Below, piece after piece: positions 31,263 to 42,531 of a stretch of DNA of 64,000 nucleotides (position 1 is the first letter of the stretch; each line of letters starts with the position of its first letter). The position numbers were made by a program, and so were the translations under genes. The notes below the pieces were generated by a model. It saw only the letters and a program-made list of their open reading frames with translations, was not told the DNA's origin and made no database searches. Source of the stretch: Dolomedes plantarius (Eukaryota > Arthropoda > Arachnida > Araneae > Dolomedidae); assembly GCA_907164885.2 (NCBI GenBank), contig OU015500.1, positions 53,811,283 to 53,875,282 of the forward strand, read 5' to 3'.

Positions 31263-31853
31263 GCCTTGATATCCGACTGCCTTTGGAGTTTTTTATTTCA
31301 AAAACTGTACTTGCTTTAGTTTGTGTACTATGTTTTGGAGGGATATAAAACTAAAATACAAAAATGGTGAAAAAATGGGCCATAAATATGCTACTGTTTG
31401 CTAAAATTGAGGATTTTTTGTCGAAATTAAGCAAATTTTCACAAAAACGGCTAGTAGCTCTAAAAAAACAGTTTTCCATACAACATTAATTTCAGTTTGT
31501 CATATGTACGTAAGTACCTCCTGGGTGTAATGACCAAAAAGCTAATCGGTATTCGGAAATCTAAAAAAATACAGGTAATTATATGCAATTACATGTAAAA
31601 TTTCAGTAATTTTTCATGAGATTTTTTATAAATGCAGCTATAAATCAACAAATAATATACCTAGATCCAAATCTGTAGTCCATTACATTCTGAGTATTAT
31701 GAGATCATACGTAAAAAATTTGACATATCATGGGCATATCATTTGACATATCATAGACATATCATGGTTAGATTTAGGGTTATCACAAGAGTCGTTTACA
31801 CTTTTAATCAAAAAAAAGTTCTTCAGAAAACACGATTAAAGTTTTCAATTTAG

Positions 31854-32471
31854 TGTGATCCTCTACTTCTGTGGTTCGATTGTTCAGGACTTTAACGGTA
31901 GTAGATTTAGCACCATACGAGTAAATATTCACAATATTTTATTTTCGCTAACACACAAGCGCTACACTCAACTATCTACCTAACTTATTTACATTAATAT
32001 GTACAGTTAACTAACTACTTCAGTCATCTCACTCTGACTGCCATCAAACAAAATCTTAGTGCGTCTTCGGAGTCACACTCCCACACACGCTATCTGGTCT
32101 GCACTGCTCTCTCGAGTGACCACCAGCAGACTGCTCTCAAAACATCCCAACGCAGACTGGCCCTGATGGTGCATTTACAAACAAGCGAATCAGCTCCCCC
32201 GTCCCTTCTTGACACATTTTGGGGTCGATTAGTCACGCTCGTCCCTTTGATGATTCGTCTCCAACCGCTCTCCGGAGAACGGTCGGAGACGAATCATCAA
32301 AGGAACGACGGTTAGGGGACCAATAAATCACTGCTTTCCCCTACACACTTCGTTTTTAGTTTCCCGTATGTGTAGTTTTAGTATGAGAATTCCTCTCCAA
32401 GGGGTGCGTTCGCACGGGGTTATTTCCCCCTACAGTGGTGGGGCGATAAGACGAGGCGCGGCAGACAGACA
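31854..32471 (-). mobile_element. Probable solo LTR inserted in the TTAA-type MITE
   Basis: The paralogous copy near 42345 lacks this block, so it is an insertion of about 620 bp. On plus it runs TGTGATCC…CAGACAGACA; read on minus it is TG…CA with AATAAA about 100 bp from the end, like an LTR. No target duplication could be matched. It contains the 60-bp palindrome at 32244-32303 and a 72-codon frame without motif. Confidence 0.5.
32244..32303. repeat. 60-bp near-perfect palindrome
   Basis: The left arm CCTTTGATGATTCGTCTCC and its complement on the right surround the centre TCTCCGGAGA, with only two or so mismatched pairs. Weaker symmetry continues outward. There is no spacer, so it could form a cruciform or a strong RNA hairpin. 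Confidence 0.92.
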
Positions 32472-33019
32472 AACTTGTATTGAAATTCATAGCTGCTGCC
32501 GATCTTTAAATCGCTCTCATTTCATTTCAAATAGTTGTACCGAAAAAAACAAAAGCAGATTTAGAAAAATAAATTTACAATCTTAAAAAAAAAGAAACAA
32601 AAAATTTCGGATTTTTCGTCACAATCGATGTTTTAACACTAGAACGGCGGCAGCGGTCCTTTTGACCGCAAACGATTTTCAAATGCTCATATTGCCCTTT
32701 TTTATTCTTTGATTTTTTGTTTATTCTTTGACTTTTCCTAAATATTCATAAAGAATATGTAGGACAAAAATTATCTTTTTCTGCTCATTATTATCGCCGC
32801 TATAAAGGGGTATACCTATAACGGCTGATTGCGGTCATTTTACCGCTGATCCAACATAGCTGTCTATGTTGTGTTTTCTATTATATTTTTTTGCTATCCA
32901 TGTATGAGAAGGAAGTAATCCATGTAAGAGAAGGAAGAAGGCATCTAAACTAAAGTTGAGTACTGAGAAAAAATCAGGAACAATGATCTCTCTCACAAAA
33001 TGTCCAAAATGAGCGAAAT

Positions 33020-34260
33020 GAAGAAGTAGCAAAAGATGGAACAGCGTGGACTTCATTTCCTTCTGATAGTCTTTGTTTAGGAATTTGGCAGCTTCACAAT
33101 ATGTTGAGAGAAGTGCCTGGGCCCAGAACATTTGTCATTAGGCATATAACTCTGGGTAGTTTTACTAGTGGATGGAGACTGTTCATAAACGAAAAAATTC
33201 TCCATTTCATGCAACAATGCATGGAAGCAGAACCTTACAGGCGCTTACAAGATCTGCATTGGACTGTATCTTTAGAGGAATTAGACGCTTTCTTTTCCTT
33301 ACTGTATGCCCGTGGAACTTTTATTTCTAAATGTATTTCAATCGCAATTTGTGGTCCACGACATGGGGCCAATATTTTATTATGAAACAATGGCCCGTAT
33401 TAGATTCAAAGAAATCCAGATATATTTTCGCTTTGATCTGAAGTTAAGAAGATTCGAAAGACTTCAAACAGATCAATTTGCTCTAGTATCAGAGATTTGG
33501 AACACATTCATTGACAATTGCTTACTGTGTTACAAAGCAGGTACAAATATAACGGTAGATGCTCAACTATTCCCAAGTAAGGCACATTGCTCATTTACAC
33601 AGTATATGCAACAAAAACCGAATAAATTCAGGATAAAATTTGGGCTAGCAGCTGATGTTCGTTCAAAGTACTTTTTGAATGGCTTTCCATATTAAGGAAA
33701 AAATGAAAGTAGACCCAATGAAGATCCCGTTGGAAAACATGCAGTATGACGTTTGGAAGAATCATTTCAAAATGTTGGTAGAAACATTATAACTGACAAT
33801 TTTTTTTTCATCATTAAAATTAGCCAATACTTTAAGAAGTAAAGGACTTAGCCTCGTAGGCACCGTGAAACATGCAAAGAAAGAAATATCCGAATCATTC
33901 AAGCTCAAAAAAGGAGAACTGTGTTCAAGAAAAATTCTCAAAAATATCACTCTGGCGGCGTATCAAGGAAAGAAAAGAAAAAGTGTCCTATTGTTAAGAA
34001 CTCAACATCCTACGCTCGAAATGGAAAGCAATGAAAAGAAGACCCCTAAGGTTGTTATATTTTACAACTCTACTCAGTACGGTGTAGATGTGCTTTATTA
34101 GATGGCAAGAAAATATTCAAATAAATCCGGTTCACGACGGTGACCAGTACAAGATTTTTTGTAATATTTTGGACTTAGCTGCAATCAATGCTTGTGTCAT
34201 TTACAAAGAGACAACTGGTATAAACGTCAAGCGTGCTGATTATATTTTGCAATGAGCTGA
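33020..34260 (+). pseudogene. piggyBac transposase, broken
   Basis: Coding similarity starts near 33020 (NEEVAKDGTAWT), continues in one frame to about 33385 (EELDAFFSLLYARG), then shifts to 33306-33692 with ALVSEIWNTFIDNC, ITVDAQLFPSK and FTQYM, KFRIKF, GLAADV, the catalytic domain of piggyBac-type enzymes. In the first catalytic block the usual VDEQL reads VDAQL, so the Glu after the Asp is replaced. A TAA at 33693-33695 follows NGFPY. Further frame changes precede ITDNFF (second Asp region) and GTVKHAKKEI and GLSLVG-like blocks to about 34100. It cannot be active. Confidence 0.88.
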
Positions 34261-34344
34261 TGAGCTCAGTAAAATTTATATTTCCTCTAGGACATCTCCG
34301 CTTTCCAATTTCACTCCAAGTACAGATTTAGCATCTACTATCTG

Positions 34345-34488
34345 AAGAAGAAAACGCAAACAATGTCAAATAAATCGATGCCGCAATAAAACTATGAACA
34401 TTAGTTCTCATTGCAAAAAGTCAGTTTGCGGCTCATGTACAAGCAAAGTGATAAAGTTCAGTGTTTGCAGAGACTGTAAAAAAGAATA
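34345..34488 (+). pseudogene. piggyBac C-terminal cysteine-rich domain
   Basis: The plus frame KRKQCQINRCRNK, HCKKSVCGSC and CRDCKKE before a TAA has the spaced Cys/His pairs of the C-terminal zinc-binding domain used by piggyBac transposases to bind their ends. It is separated from the core by frameshifts. Confidence 0.75.
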
Positions 34489-34908
34489 ATGTAAGTGTAA
34501 TTTCGTAATATTTATACTTTAAAATGTATAAATTTTTGTAAATTATCATATGTGATAAATGTTTAAAATATTTTGTGCGATACAAAGTAATTCTCATTGT
34601 ATAGTGTGTTTTATTTTGCACCTGTTGTATTTTATTACTAATTGGTTTTTATAAAAACATAGTATTATCTTGGACAAAAAAAATAAATAAACATTATAAA
34701 ATAAAGCATGAGCCAAGAGGAAATTTTATGTGATGAAAATGTAAAATTTAAAAGCTAAATATATCAAACAACTTATTTCAGAAAACAAACCATGAGTAAA
34801 GCGTATTTTTTAATTATTTCAAAGGAGCGGTCAAAATGACAGCTTCTCGCAGTTTTAGGTATACAGAAAACGCCGCTGTTCTAGTGTTAAAGGTAGTCAG
34901 ATACTTAA

Positions 34909-35137
34909 AATTTATTACTAAAATTACCATTCTATGTAGGGCCTCGGGTTACCCCAACTAGTCGGCAGATCTGTACTGTCCGACCGGCACCCATGCCCAT
35001 AAACCGAACAGGGTAAATTAACCCTCGGAGGAGATTGCAGGTTTTGCTAAGCAGCGTCTGGTCTTCAGGTTCACACCGTCCCGACCGACGTTGAATCTTT
35101 GTTGAATTACCATTCAGTGTATGATAGATAGTTTTAT
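34909..35137. other. Short interval between repeats
   Basis: Includes a GC-richer block (34937-35090) with CCTCGG/CCGACC motifs that I cannot assign. No ORF. Confidence 0.45.
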
Positions 35138-35141
35138 ATAC
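35138..35141. repeat. ATAC target-site duplication, left
   Basis: ATAC before the left LTR of element 2; identical ATAC at 41190-41193. Confidence 0.85.
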
Positions 35142-36867
35142 TGTGGCATTGTTAATTGTAGTTATATAGGGTTATTTAAAAACTTTAATTATTATATTAA
35201 TTACTAATCAAGGAATTGAAGGTAGGCCTCAGTTGAATTTAAATTCAACAATATTTGCCATTTGGCCATTAGTGGTTAGTACATTTTAAGATAGATGGTA
35301 AGTTGCGTTGTGTGTAGCAATAACCCATAATAATTAATTAAAATTTACCCTAGGTTCATTACTGTCCGCATCACTGTGGTGATTAATGAGCCAAAAGAAG
35401 AATGAAATTAAATCTAAAAAATTTACTTAACCTTGGAGAACACCTAGAAATAAAATTATCTCACCTAAAAGAAAAAGCTTCATATCTGCTGAAATAAAAA
35501 TAAAACCTAAAGCTGAAAATCAGAAAATTTACTAAAAAGGCAAGGACCGACATGACACCACTTTACAAACTAACATAACAAATTTATTCCTTCCGATTAC
35601 ATTAACAATATTACCACCATTCTGTTAATCAGTTCTATTCAGCATTGTTTTTTCGAAATACCAATATCAAATTATCAACAATACAATTGTTGCAAAACTA
35701 AGATCTGTATCTTCACAACACAATAAAAATATATACAATGAAATTACCAAATGAAATGGCTGGCGAATATAAAAAAAACTAAGTCATTCTAAATGCAATT
35801 GCTCATCTTAATTTAATTTTACATTTAAATTTAATCTTAATGATGTTGCTGCAGCTTTAAAAAAAGTAGAGAGGTTATGGATAGAATTTAAAGACAGGAT
35901 AGGAAAGGAAAGGAAAAAGCAAATTCACCCGTGGCCCTCATATCAAGCTCCCGGATCCTTGCGTCGTACCGAGGTCAGAGCCTCAGCCCCGACCCCTCGG
36001 TCTTTCGCCCTCGCCTCCCCGTTCAGGATCCAGAATAATCTCTCATGTTTTCAAACTCCGCGCTCCCTCGTCAGCACCTTGTCACACTTTCCATCAGTCC
36101 GGTGAAACCATCCTCCACACCAAATAGTTCCTTGGTGCTCCGTGAATTCTAATGGCCGAAATGAGGGGGGAAGGCTACAGGTGGCATTCTTGCACTCTGC
36201 AATTCTTTATACAATTTATTTTTACCTCCCCTCATCTCGTTCTTGTTGGTTATTTTAATTTCCTGGCGGCCTGGTCATCCACCCGGCGATGTATCCCTGC
36301 GCGCCTTGCATCTGACCTTCCAAGATTTCTCCCCGTTCGAAAAAGGGCCGTAGCGGACGTATTGGGTAACGGATAGTGGGGGAGGCTATGAAAGCTGTTG
36401 CTAGGCGCTGGGTCATTTTTTAAGGATAGAAGGAAAGCAAAGAATATTTCTAAGACTTTTACCATTTAAATTACAAACCGCCAGCCAAAAAAACAATAAA
36501 AAAAACAATATGCCAGCCATTTACAAGGTTCATAAATAAAACTTATTAATTTATCAATATTAACAATAATAAGGTATAACCTGTGATGATCTATTTCAAA
36601 CTTAATTCTTCTCAATGTCAAAACATTTAGAGAAAATTGCGCACACTTCTCCAAATGCGATGACATTAATCAAATCAATTAATATCTGATCACCACAAGT
36701 ATAACCCTTACATATATAGCAGAGGCTTAATAAATTTATTAAAACAAAGCACAATCGTTACTAAAATTTACTTACTTATTCACTTACTTTACTAATTTAA
36801 TTATCTGAATACCCGATATTAATATTAACTTTAATCACTTCCAAAACTATTAATTATCATCACAACA
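35142..36867 (-). repeat. 3' LTR (1,726 bp) of LTR element 2
   Basis: TGTGGCATTG… to …ATCACAACA, repeated at 39430-41189 with a few percent differences at most. It includes a GC-rich island (about 35925-36400) in an otherwise AT-rich LTR. The two small frames in the island are conserved between copies only because the LTRs are. The purine tract (read on minus, 36882-36872, GGAAAAGGAGG) adjoins its inner end. Confidence 0.93.
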
Positions 36868-36871
36868 AATA

Positions 36872-36882
36872 CCTCCTTTTCC
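36872..36882 (-). promoter_or_regulatory. Polypurine tract of LTR element 2
   Basis: GGAAAAGGAGG on the minus strand, a few bases before the 3' LTR start (TGTTGTGA). Expected primer for second-strand DNA synthesis. Confidence 0.75.
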
Positions 36883-37569
36883 GCGAGAAAAAAAAATTTG
36901 GCACAATTTTTTTTTTTATAAAAAAACACAGATCACCGTCGAAAAATTTCACAAATTAAAAGAATTGACTAAAGTATAAAATTACATTACACAATGTGAT
37001 ATATTGTTCCCATTCGACCCGGGTCACATAACAACACACATATACATGAGAGATACTTATAAACAAAAATATAAACCATGGAATATCTAGCATAATACCC
37101 GAAAAAAATTTCATTACCACAATTGTATATAAAGCAAGCAAAAATGAAACATTGAACACCTAACATATATCTAAAATAATTCATTACCACAACTGTATGC
37201 TCCACTTACAATTAAACCATATACCCTAAAAAAACTGCATAGTAAAATAATCATCCTCGGTTAAAACAATCAGTTCAAAAACATTACATCCTGGTCACAG
37301 TTTACTTCTATAATTTGAAATTGACAGTGCGACCATAGCATACAATCCGAAACAAATTTATAAAAAAAAAACGTATGCTTAACACAAATAAACAAAACCT
37401 CTTCGAACAAAACTCAATACAAAATTCTCTCTTACGAAATTCATTATCACTGTTCAATCAAAATTAACATGTTTACTGTTCAACCTCAAAAAAATGTATA
37501 TGAAACATGTGAGACAGGTGTACAAAATTTACAACTTTAGCCGTACATATAACAAAAAAAAATTTTAAC

Positions 37570-37985
37570 CTCCCGTACACCCTAGTATACATTTCAAAAC
37601 CAGGTAATTGATAGAAATTTGAGACCTATCGTTAACTACACCACTATTTACTCCTACTAAACCCAATTCAATTTCAGCCTGCGAAGAGAGACTCTTCGTC
37701 CCTCGCGGCATTGAAATTCTAATATGCTTAGTAAAAATTAATGCTTAAAATCTGAAGCCTTGTCTAACGTTCATTAACCTCCTGGACACCTTAGTACACA
37801 TTACAAAACTAAGTAAATGATAAAATTTTGAAACCAATATTTAACTACTCCACCATTTACTCCTACCAAACCAAAAGTAATCCCAGCCTGCGAAGAGAGA
37901 CTCTTCGTCCCTCGCTGCAATGAAATTCTAATATGCTTAGTAAACATTAATGATTAACACAAGAAGCCCTGCCCAACGCTCGTCT
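37570..37985. repeat. Tandem repeat of about 205 bp, two units
   Basis: Units about 37570-37778 and 37779-37985. Both contain CCTGCGAAGAGAGACTCTTCGTCCCTCG, in which CGAAGAG/CTCTTCG forms a hairpin, followed by ATGAAATTCTAATATGCTTAG-type sequence. Confidence 0.85.
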
Positions 37986-38269
37986 GCATAAACCGAACTG
38001 AACAGACCAACGCAAGCATACCTACCAAAATAACATAACCAAAACCTTTATTCATAAAACTGTATGCCCTACTTAAATAAACAAAAAAAAAACGGCGAAT
38101 CGAATCACAGTCGATCCCCAAAAGTCATGCTGATCCGTTCAAAACAGAATATGCACATGAAACATTGTAGACAAGAGCACCAAAAAAAATTAACATCAAC
38201 CCTACACATAAACAAAAATTTTCGGACTCCTTAGTATGCCTTACCACAGAAATTAATCAATATTAAATT

Positions 38270-38560
38270 AAGCTAAAACTCTGCAAAAAAAAACTAAACT
38301 GGTATTAAATCCAACAAATCGCTGACATGAGAAACTGAACTTATTAGGTACTGAAAGACCACAACATTCAAAATTTCCCAGCCTGTGACATTGAAGTTGA
38401 ATATTAACCCCCATTTTAATTAAATTTCTAAACAAACCCAACTGGTATTAAGTCCAAACACATACCCGACATAAGAAACTGAATATATTAGGTACTGAAA
38501 TGACCGCAGCATTCAAAATTTCCCAGCCTGTGACATTGTAGGTTGAAACTTAAACCCAAT
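38270..38560. repeat. Diverged tandem repeat of about 140 bp, two units
   Basis: Both units contain ACTGGTATTAA(A/G)TCCAA, TTAGGTACTGAAA and AAAATTTCCCAGCCTGTG, in the same order. Confidence 0.8.
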
Positions 38561-39411
38561 TGTAACTATTTTCGTGTGAAAAACAAAATCATTAACTATT
38601 ATATGAAAAAAATTTAATGTGATTTTCAATCTGTCCAAGAACCCAACCAATTCTACTTGCCGTCTGACCATGAGACCAGCTCTAAATGGCAAGAGGAAAG
38701 TAGAAAAAACTTAGCACCTAGCAAGGCCAAAAAAAAAAAAAACCTGTGATATGAAGCCCAAAACAAACAAAAAAATTTATCTGACATGTAGAATTGCAAT
38801 TAAAAATTTATCAATACTTAGTATGCAAATATACTATGGAAAACATTGTAAAAGAACCACAATTTAGCACCTCAAATCAAATATTATACTTAAAACCACT
38901 AGCATAGCAATAGAAAACGTTAGAACAACAACATACCAATAAAAATATCTATCAATGTTTAAAGATGTTAAAAAAAATATTCAATATTCAATATAAAGGC
39001 AAAATATATAGGAATGTAAAAATAACTTTCAAATAAAAATGTATCCTTAAATGCACTAACAGAACAATACTCTTAAGTAAAACACCAAAAAAAACATTTA
39101 TATCGTTCAATAATTCAAAATGAAAAAAAATCATATTCAAAATAATTGCACAAAATATAGGAATGTAAGAAAAATTTCAACTTAAAATCTACATCGTTTA
39201 AAATATCAAAAATAATAATAACCATAACCACATAAAAATCATATGAACCAAAAAATCTGTGCCAAAATAAGATTAAGCCTCCACTATACCAAAATTTAAT
39301 ATGTCATGCCGTCTTACCGAAAGAAAGGATAATGGAAAAAAAAATGGCTCATTTGCAAACAGTCTTCACAACTGGTACCATTTGAAGAAAAAAAAAATGG
39401 CACAGCGTGGG

Positions 39412-39427
39412 TAGGACACAGGCGCCA
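39412..39427 (-). promoter_or_regulatory. Primer-binding site of LTR element 2
   Basis: TGGCGCCTGTGTCC on minus, two bases after the 5' LTR end (…GCCACA). Confidence 0.75.
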
Positions 39428-39429
39428 TC

Positions 39430-41189
39430 TGTGGCATTGTTAATTGTAGTTATATAAGGTTATTTTAAAACTTTAATTATTATATTAATTACTAATTAAG
39501 GAATTGAAGGTAGGCCTCAGTTAAATTTAAATTCAACAATATTTGCCATTTGGCCATTAGTGGTTAGTACATTTTAAGATAGATGGTAAGTTGCGTTGTG
39601 TGTAGCAATAACCCATAATAATTAATTAAAATTTACCCTAGGTTCATTACTGTCTGCATCACTGTGGTGATTAATGAGCCAAAAGAAGAATGAAATTAAA
39701 TCTAATAAATTTACTTAACCTTGGAGAACACCTAGAAATAAAATTATCTCACCTAAAAGAAAAAGCTTCATATCTGCTGAAATAAAAATAAAACCTAAAG
39801 CTGAAAATCAGAAAATTTACTAAAAAGGCAAGGACCGACATGACACCACTTTACAAACTAACATAACAAATTTATTCCTTCCGATTACATTAACAATATA
39901 CCACCATTAACAATATTACCACATTAACAATATTACCACCATTCTGTTAATCAGTTCTATTCAACATTGTTTTTTCGAAATACCAATATCAAATTATCAA
40001 CAATACAATTGCTGCAAAACTAAGATCTGTATCTTCAGAACACAATAAAAATATATACAATGAAATTGCCAAATGAAATGGCTGGCGAATATAAAAAAAA
40101 CTAAGTCATTCTAAATGCAATTGCTCATCTTAATTTAATTTTACATTTAAATTTAATCTTAATGATGTTGCTGCAGCTTTAAAAAAAGTAGAGAGGTTAT
40201 GGATAGAATTTAAAGACAGGATAGGAAAGGAAAGGAAAAAGCAAATTCACCCGTGGCCCTCATATCAAGCTCCCGGATCCTTGCGTCGTACCGAGGTCAG
40301 AGCCTCAGCCCCGACCCCTCGGTCTTTCGCCCTCGCCTCCCCGTTCAGGATCCAGAATAATCTCTCATGTTTTCAAACTCCGCGCTCCCTCGTCAGCACC
40401 TTGTCACACTTTCCATCAGTCCGGTGAAACCATCCTCCACACCAAATAGTTCCTTGGTGCTCCGTGAATTCTAATGGCCGAAATGAGGGGGGAAGGCTAC
40501 AGGTGGCATTCTTGCACTCTGCAATTCTTTATACAATTTATTTTTACCTCCCCTCATCTCGTTCTTGTTGGTTATTTTAATTTCCTGGCGGCCTGGTCAT
40601 CCACCCGGCGATGTATCCCTGCGCGCCTTGCATCTGACCTTCCAAGATTTCTCCCCGTTCGAAAAAGGGCCGTAGCGGACGTATTGGGTAACGGATAGTG
40701 GGGGAGGCTATGAAAGCTGTTGCTAGGCGCTGGGTCATTTTTTAAGGATAGAAGGAAAGCAAAGAATATTTCTAAGACTTTTACCATTTAAATTACAAAC
40801 CGCCAGCCAAAAAAACAATAAAAAAAACAATATGCCAGCCATTTACAAGGTTCATAAATAAAACTTATTAATTTATCAATATTAACAATAATAAGGTATA
40901 ACCTGTGATGATCTATTTCAAACTTAATTCTTCTCAATGTCAAAACATTTAGAGAAAATTGCGCACACTTCTCCAAATGCGATGACATTAATCAAATCAA
41001 TTAATATCTGATCACCACAAGTATAACCCTTACATATATAGCAGAGGCTTAATAAATTTATTAAAACAAAGCACAATCGTTACTAAAATTTACTTACTTA
41101 TTCACTTACTTTACTAATTTAATTATCTGAATACCCGATATTAATATTAACTTTAATCACTTCCAAAACTATTAATTATTATCACAACA
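39430..41189 (-). repeat. 5' LTR (1,760 bp) of LTR element 2
   Basis: Direct repeat of 35142-36867. It is 34 bp longer, mainly through a local duplication of an AACAATATTACCAC-type motif near 39895-39935. Confidence 0.93.
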
Positions 41190-41193
41190 ATAC
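41190..41193. repeat. ATAC target-site duplication, right
   Basis: Exact match of 35138-35141. Confidence 0.85.
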
Positions 41194-41834
41194 TGCTGCG
41201 TTTCGAGCTTCGCGAAATATTGGTTTGGTTTTTTAAGGTTGCATTTAAAGCAGTCAATATATTTTCGTCCCTTTCAATTAAATCACACGTAATGTGGTTT
41301 CTTAATAAATGTGCACTTATAAAGTGCTTTATACTGACTGTGTAATGTGTCTCATATATGTCAAATAAGGTCTGAAAATACTTGAATGTTAAAGGCATAA
41401 CTCTATTCGAGAAATATTAATATTCAATATTGCTCGGAAGCGAGAGATTCCGTTTCTTGAATGAATTACATTTTAGGAAATTTTAGATTCTGAAACCTAC
41501 ATGGATAAGGTTTTTGTGTTAAATTTAGGGTTTCGAAATATCAAAGCTTGCGTAACCAGCGTAACTCAGTGTAACTAATTTTAATAGTCATTTTATTTTT
41601 ATATTATATAAAATTTATTTTTCTTTAAATATGTTACTTAAAATCACGATTCTGCATAATTATGATGTACTTAATGTTTGTAACATGTTTATAATGATGT
41701 AACGTAACAAAACCAAGTGTTTTGTTACTCATTGTAACCAAGTTAAATAGTTATTTTCTTTCTGAAATTGTATAAGATTTATCTTGCATTAAATATGTTA
41801 CTTTAAATTATAATTACGCATACTGATGATGCGC
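41194..41834. repeat. Tandem segment R, copy 2
   Basis: Matches 30581-31262. Its right half is itself a local duplication (41561-41722 and 41724-41838, each with GTTAC/GTAAC…AAATATGTTACTT blocks). Confidence 0.75.
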
Positions 41835-41838
41835 TTAA

Positions 41839-42527
41839 GGTATCCGACTGCTTTCGGAGCCCTTTCATTGAAAAACTGCACTTGTGAAAATTTACGTCTT
41901 TTTTTTTTTTTTCCATGGAATATAACACCAAAGCTCGAAAATGGCGAAAAATTAGACAATAACTATGCAAATTTTTAGAAAAAACTGTTCTAGCTCTAAA
42001 AAAATAAAAAATATATACCTATAACATTATTTTTTTACCATGCGTACGTAAGTAAGTTCTAAGTGTAATGTTTTTAAGGCTAAATCTTAAAATCTAAAAA
42101 AAATAAAGTCGTTATATGCAATTACATGAAAAATTATAGTAATTTTTTATGAGATTTTTTTATAAATACAGCTATAAATCAACAAAAATATACTTAGAAC
42201 CAGATCTGTAGTTCAGTACATTCTTAGTGTAATGAAAAACATACGTGAAAAATTTCATAGACATAGATTTTGAGTTACTACAAGGCAAGAGTCGTTTATA
42301 TTTTTGATAACAAGTAAGTTCTTCAGAAAACACGATTAAAATTTTAAACTTGTATTGAAATTCATAGCTGCTGCTGATATTTAAATCGCTCTAACTTCAT
42401 TTCGAATGATCATACAGAGAAAATAAAAGCAGATTTAGAAACAGAAAATTATAATCTTTAAAAAGAAGAAATTCAAAACAATTTCGGAATTTTCGTCAAA
42501 ATCGATGTTTTAAAGGCAGTCGGATCC
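41839..42527. mobile_element. TTAA-type MITE, copy 2 (uninterrupted)
   Basis: 689 bp. Termini GGTATCCGACTGC (left) and GGATCCGACTGCC (right, inward), flanked by TTAA at 41835-41838 and 42528-42531. The interior is AT-rich and non-coding. The neighbouring local duplicate has an unbroken GATGTACTTAATGTTTGTAAC at about 41663-41683, an empty site of the TTAA target. The termini do not resemble the piggyBac at 32637. Confidence 0.83.
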
Positions 42528-42531
42528 TTAA

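Larger units (their letters stand above)
32637..34886 (+). mobile_element. piggyBac transposon, inactivated
   Basis: 2,250 bp. The terminal repeats CACTAGAACGGCGGC (left) and CACTAGAACAGCGGCG (right, inward) are flanked by TTAA at 32633-32636 and 34887-34890. The second copy of the host repeat reads GATGTTTTAAAGGCAGTC at about 42505-42522 without any insert, a direct empty site. Confidence 0.92.
31265..34904. mobile_element. TTAA-type MITE, copy 1 (interrupted twice)
   Basis: Left end ATATCCGACTGCCTTTGGAG near 31270; right end AGGTAGTCAGATAC followed by TTAA at 34905-34908. The body matches 41839-42527. It is expanded by a probable solo LTR (31854-32471) and a piggyBac (32637-34886). The left TTAA has been lost in a small deletion. 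Confidence 0.75.
36868..39429. other. Non-coding interior of LTR element 2
   Basis: A-rich on plus (T-rich in the element's own strand), with no frame above 75 codons and no retroviral motif. Contains two sets of diverged tandem repeats (37570-37985 and about 38270-38560). Confidence 0.8.
35142..41189 (-). mobile_element. LTR retrotransposon 2 with very long LTRs and non-coding interior
   Basis: About 6.05 kb: LTRs of 1,726 and 1,760 bp, an interior of 2,562 bp, and a 4-bp target duplication ATAC on both sides. A primer-binding site (39427-39412, minus, TGGCGCCTGTGTCC) follows the 5' LTR and a polypurine tract precedes the 3' LTR. Hence minus orientation with every cis-element present but no gag or pol. 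It fits a large retrotransposon derivative. Inserted at the left edge of segment R copy 2. Confidence 0.92.

Noticed and set aside
33306..33695. piggyBac transposase as an intact or domesticated host gene
   Set aside because: Frameshifts before and after, an in-frame stop, an altered catalytic block, and still bounded by its own TIRs and TTAA.
36152..36376. 74-codon ORF identical at 40474-40698
   Set aside because: Present twice only because it lies in the two LTRs of one element; no motif and overlapping antisense frames.
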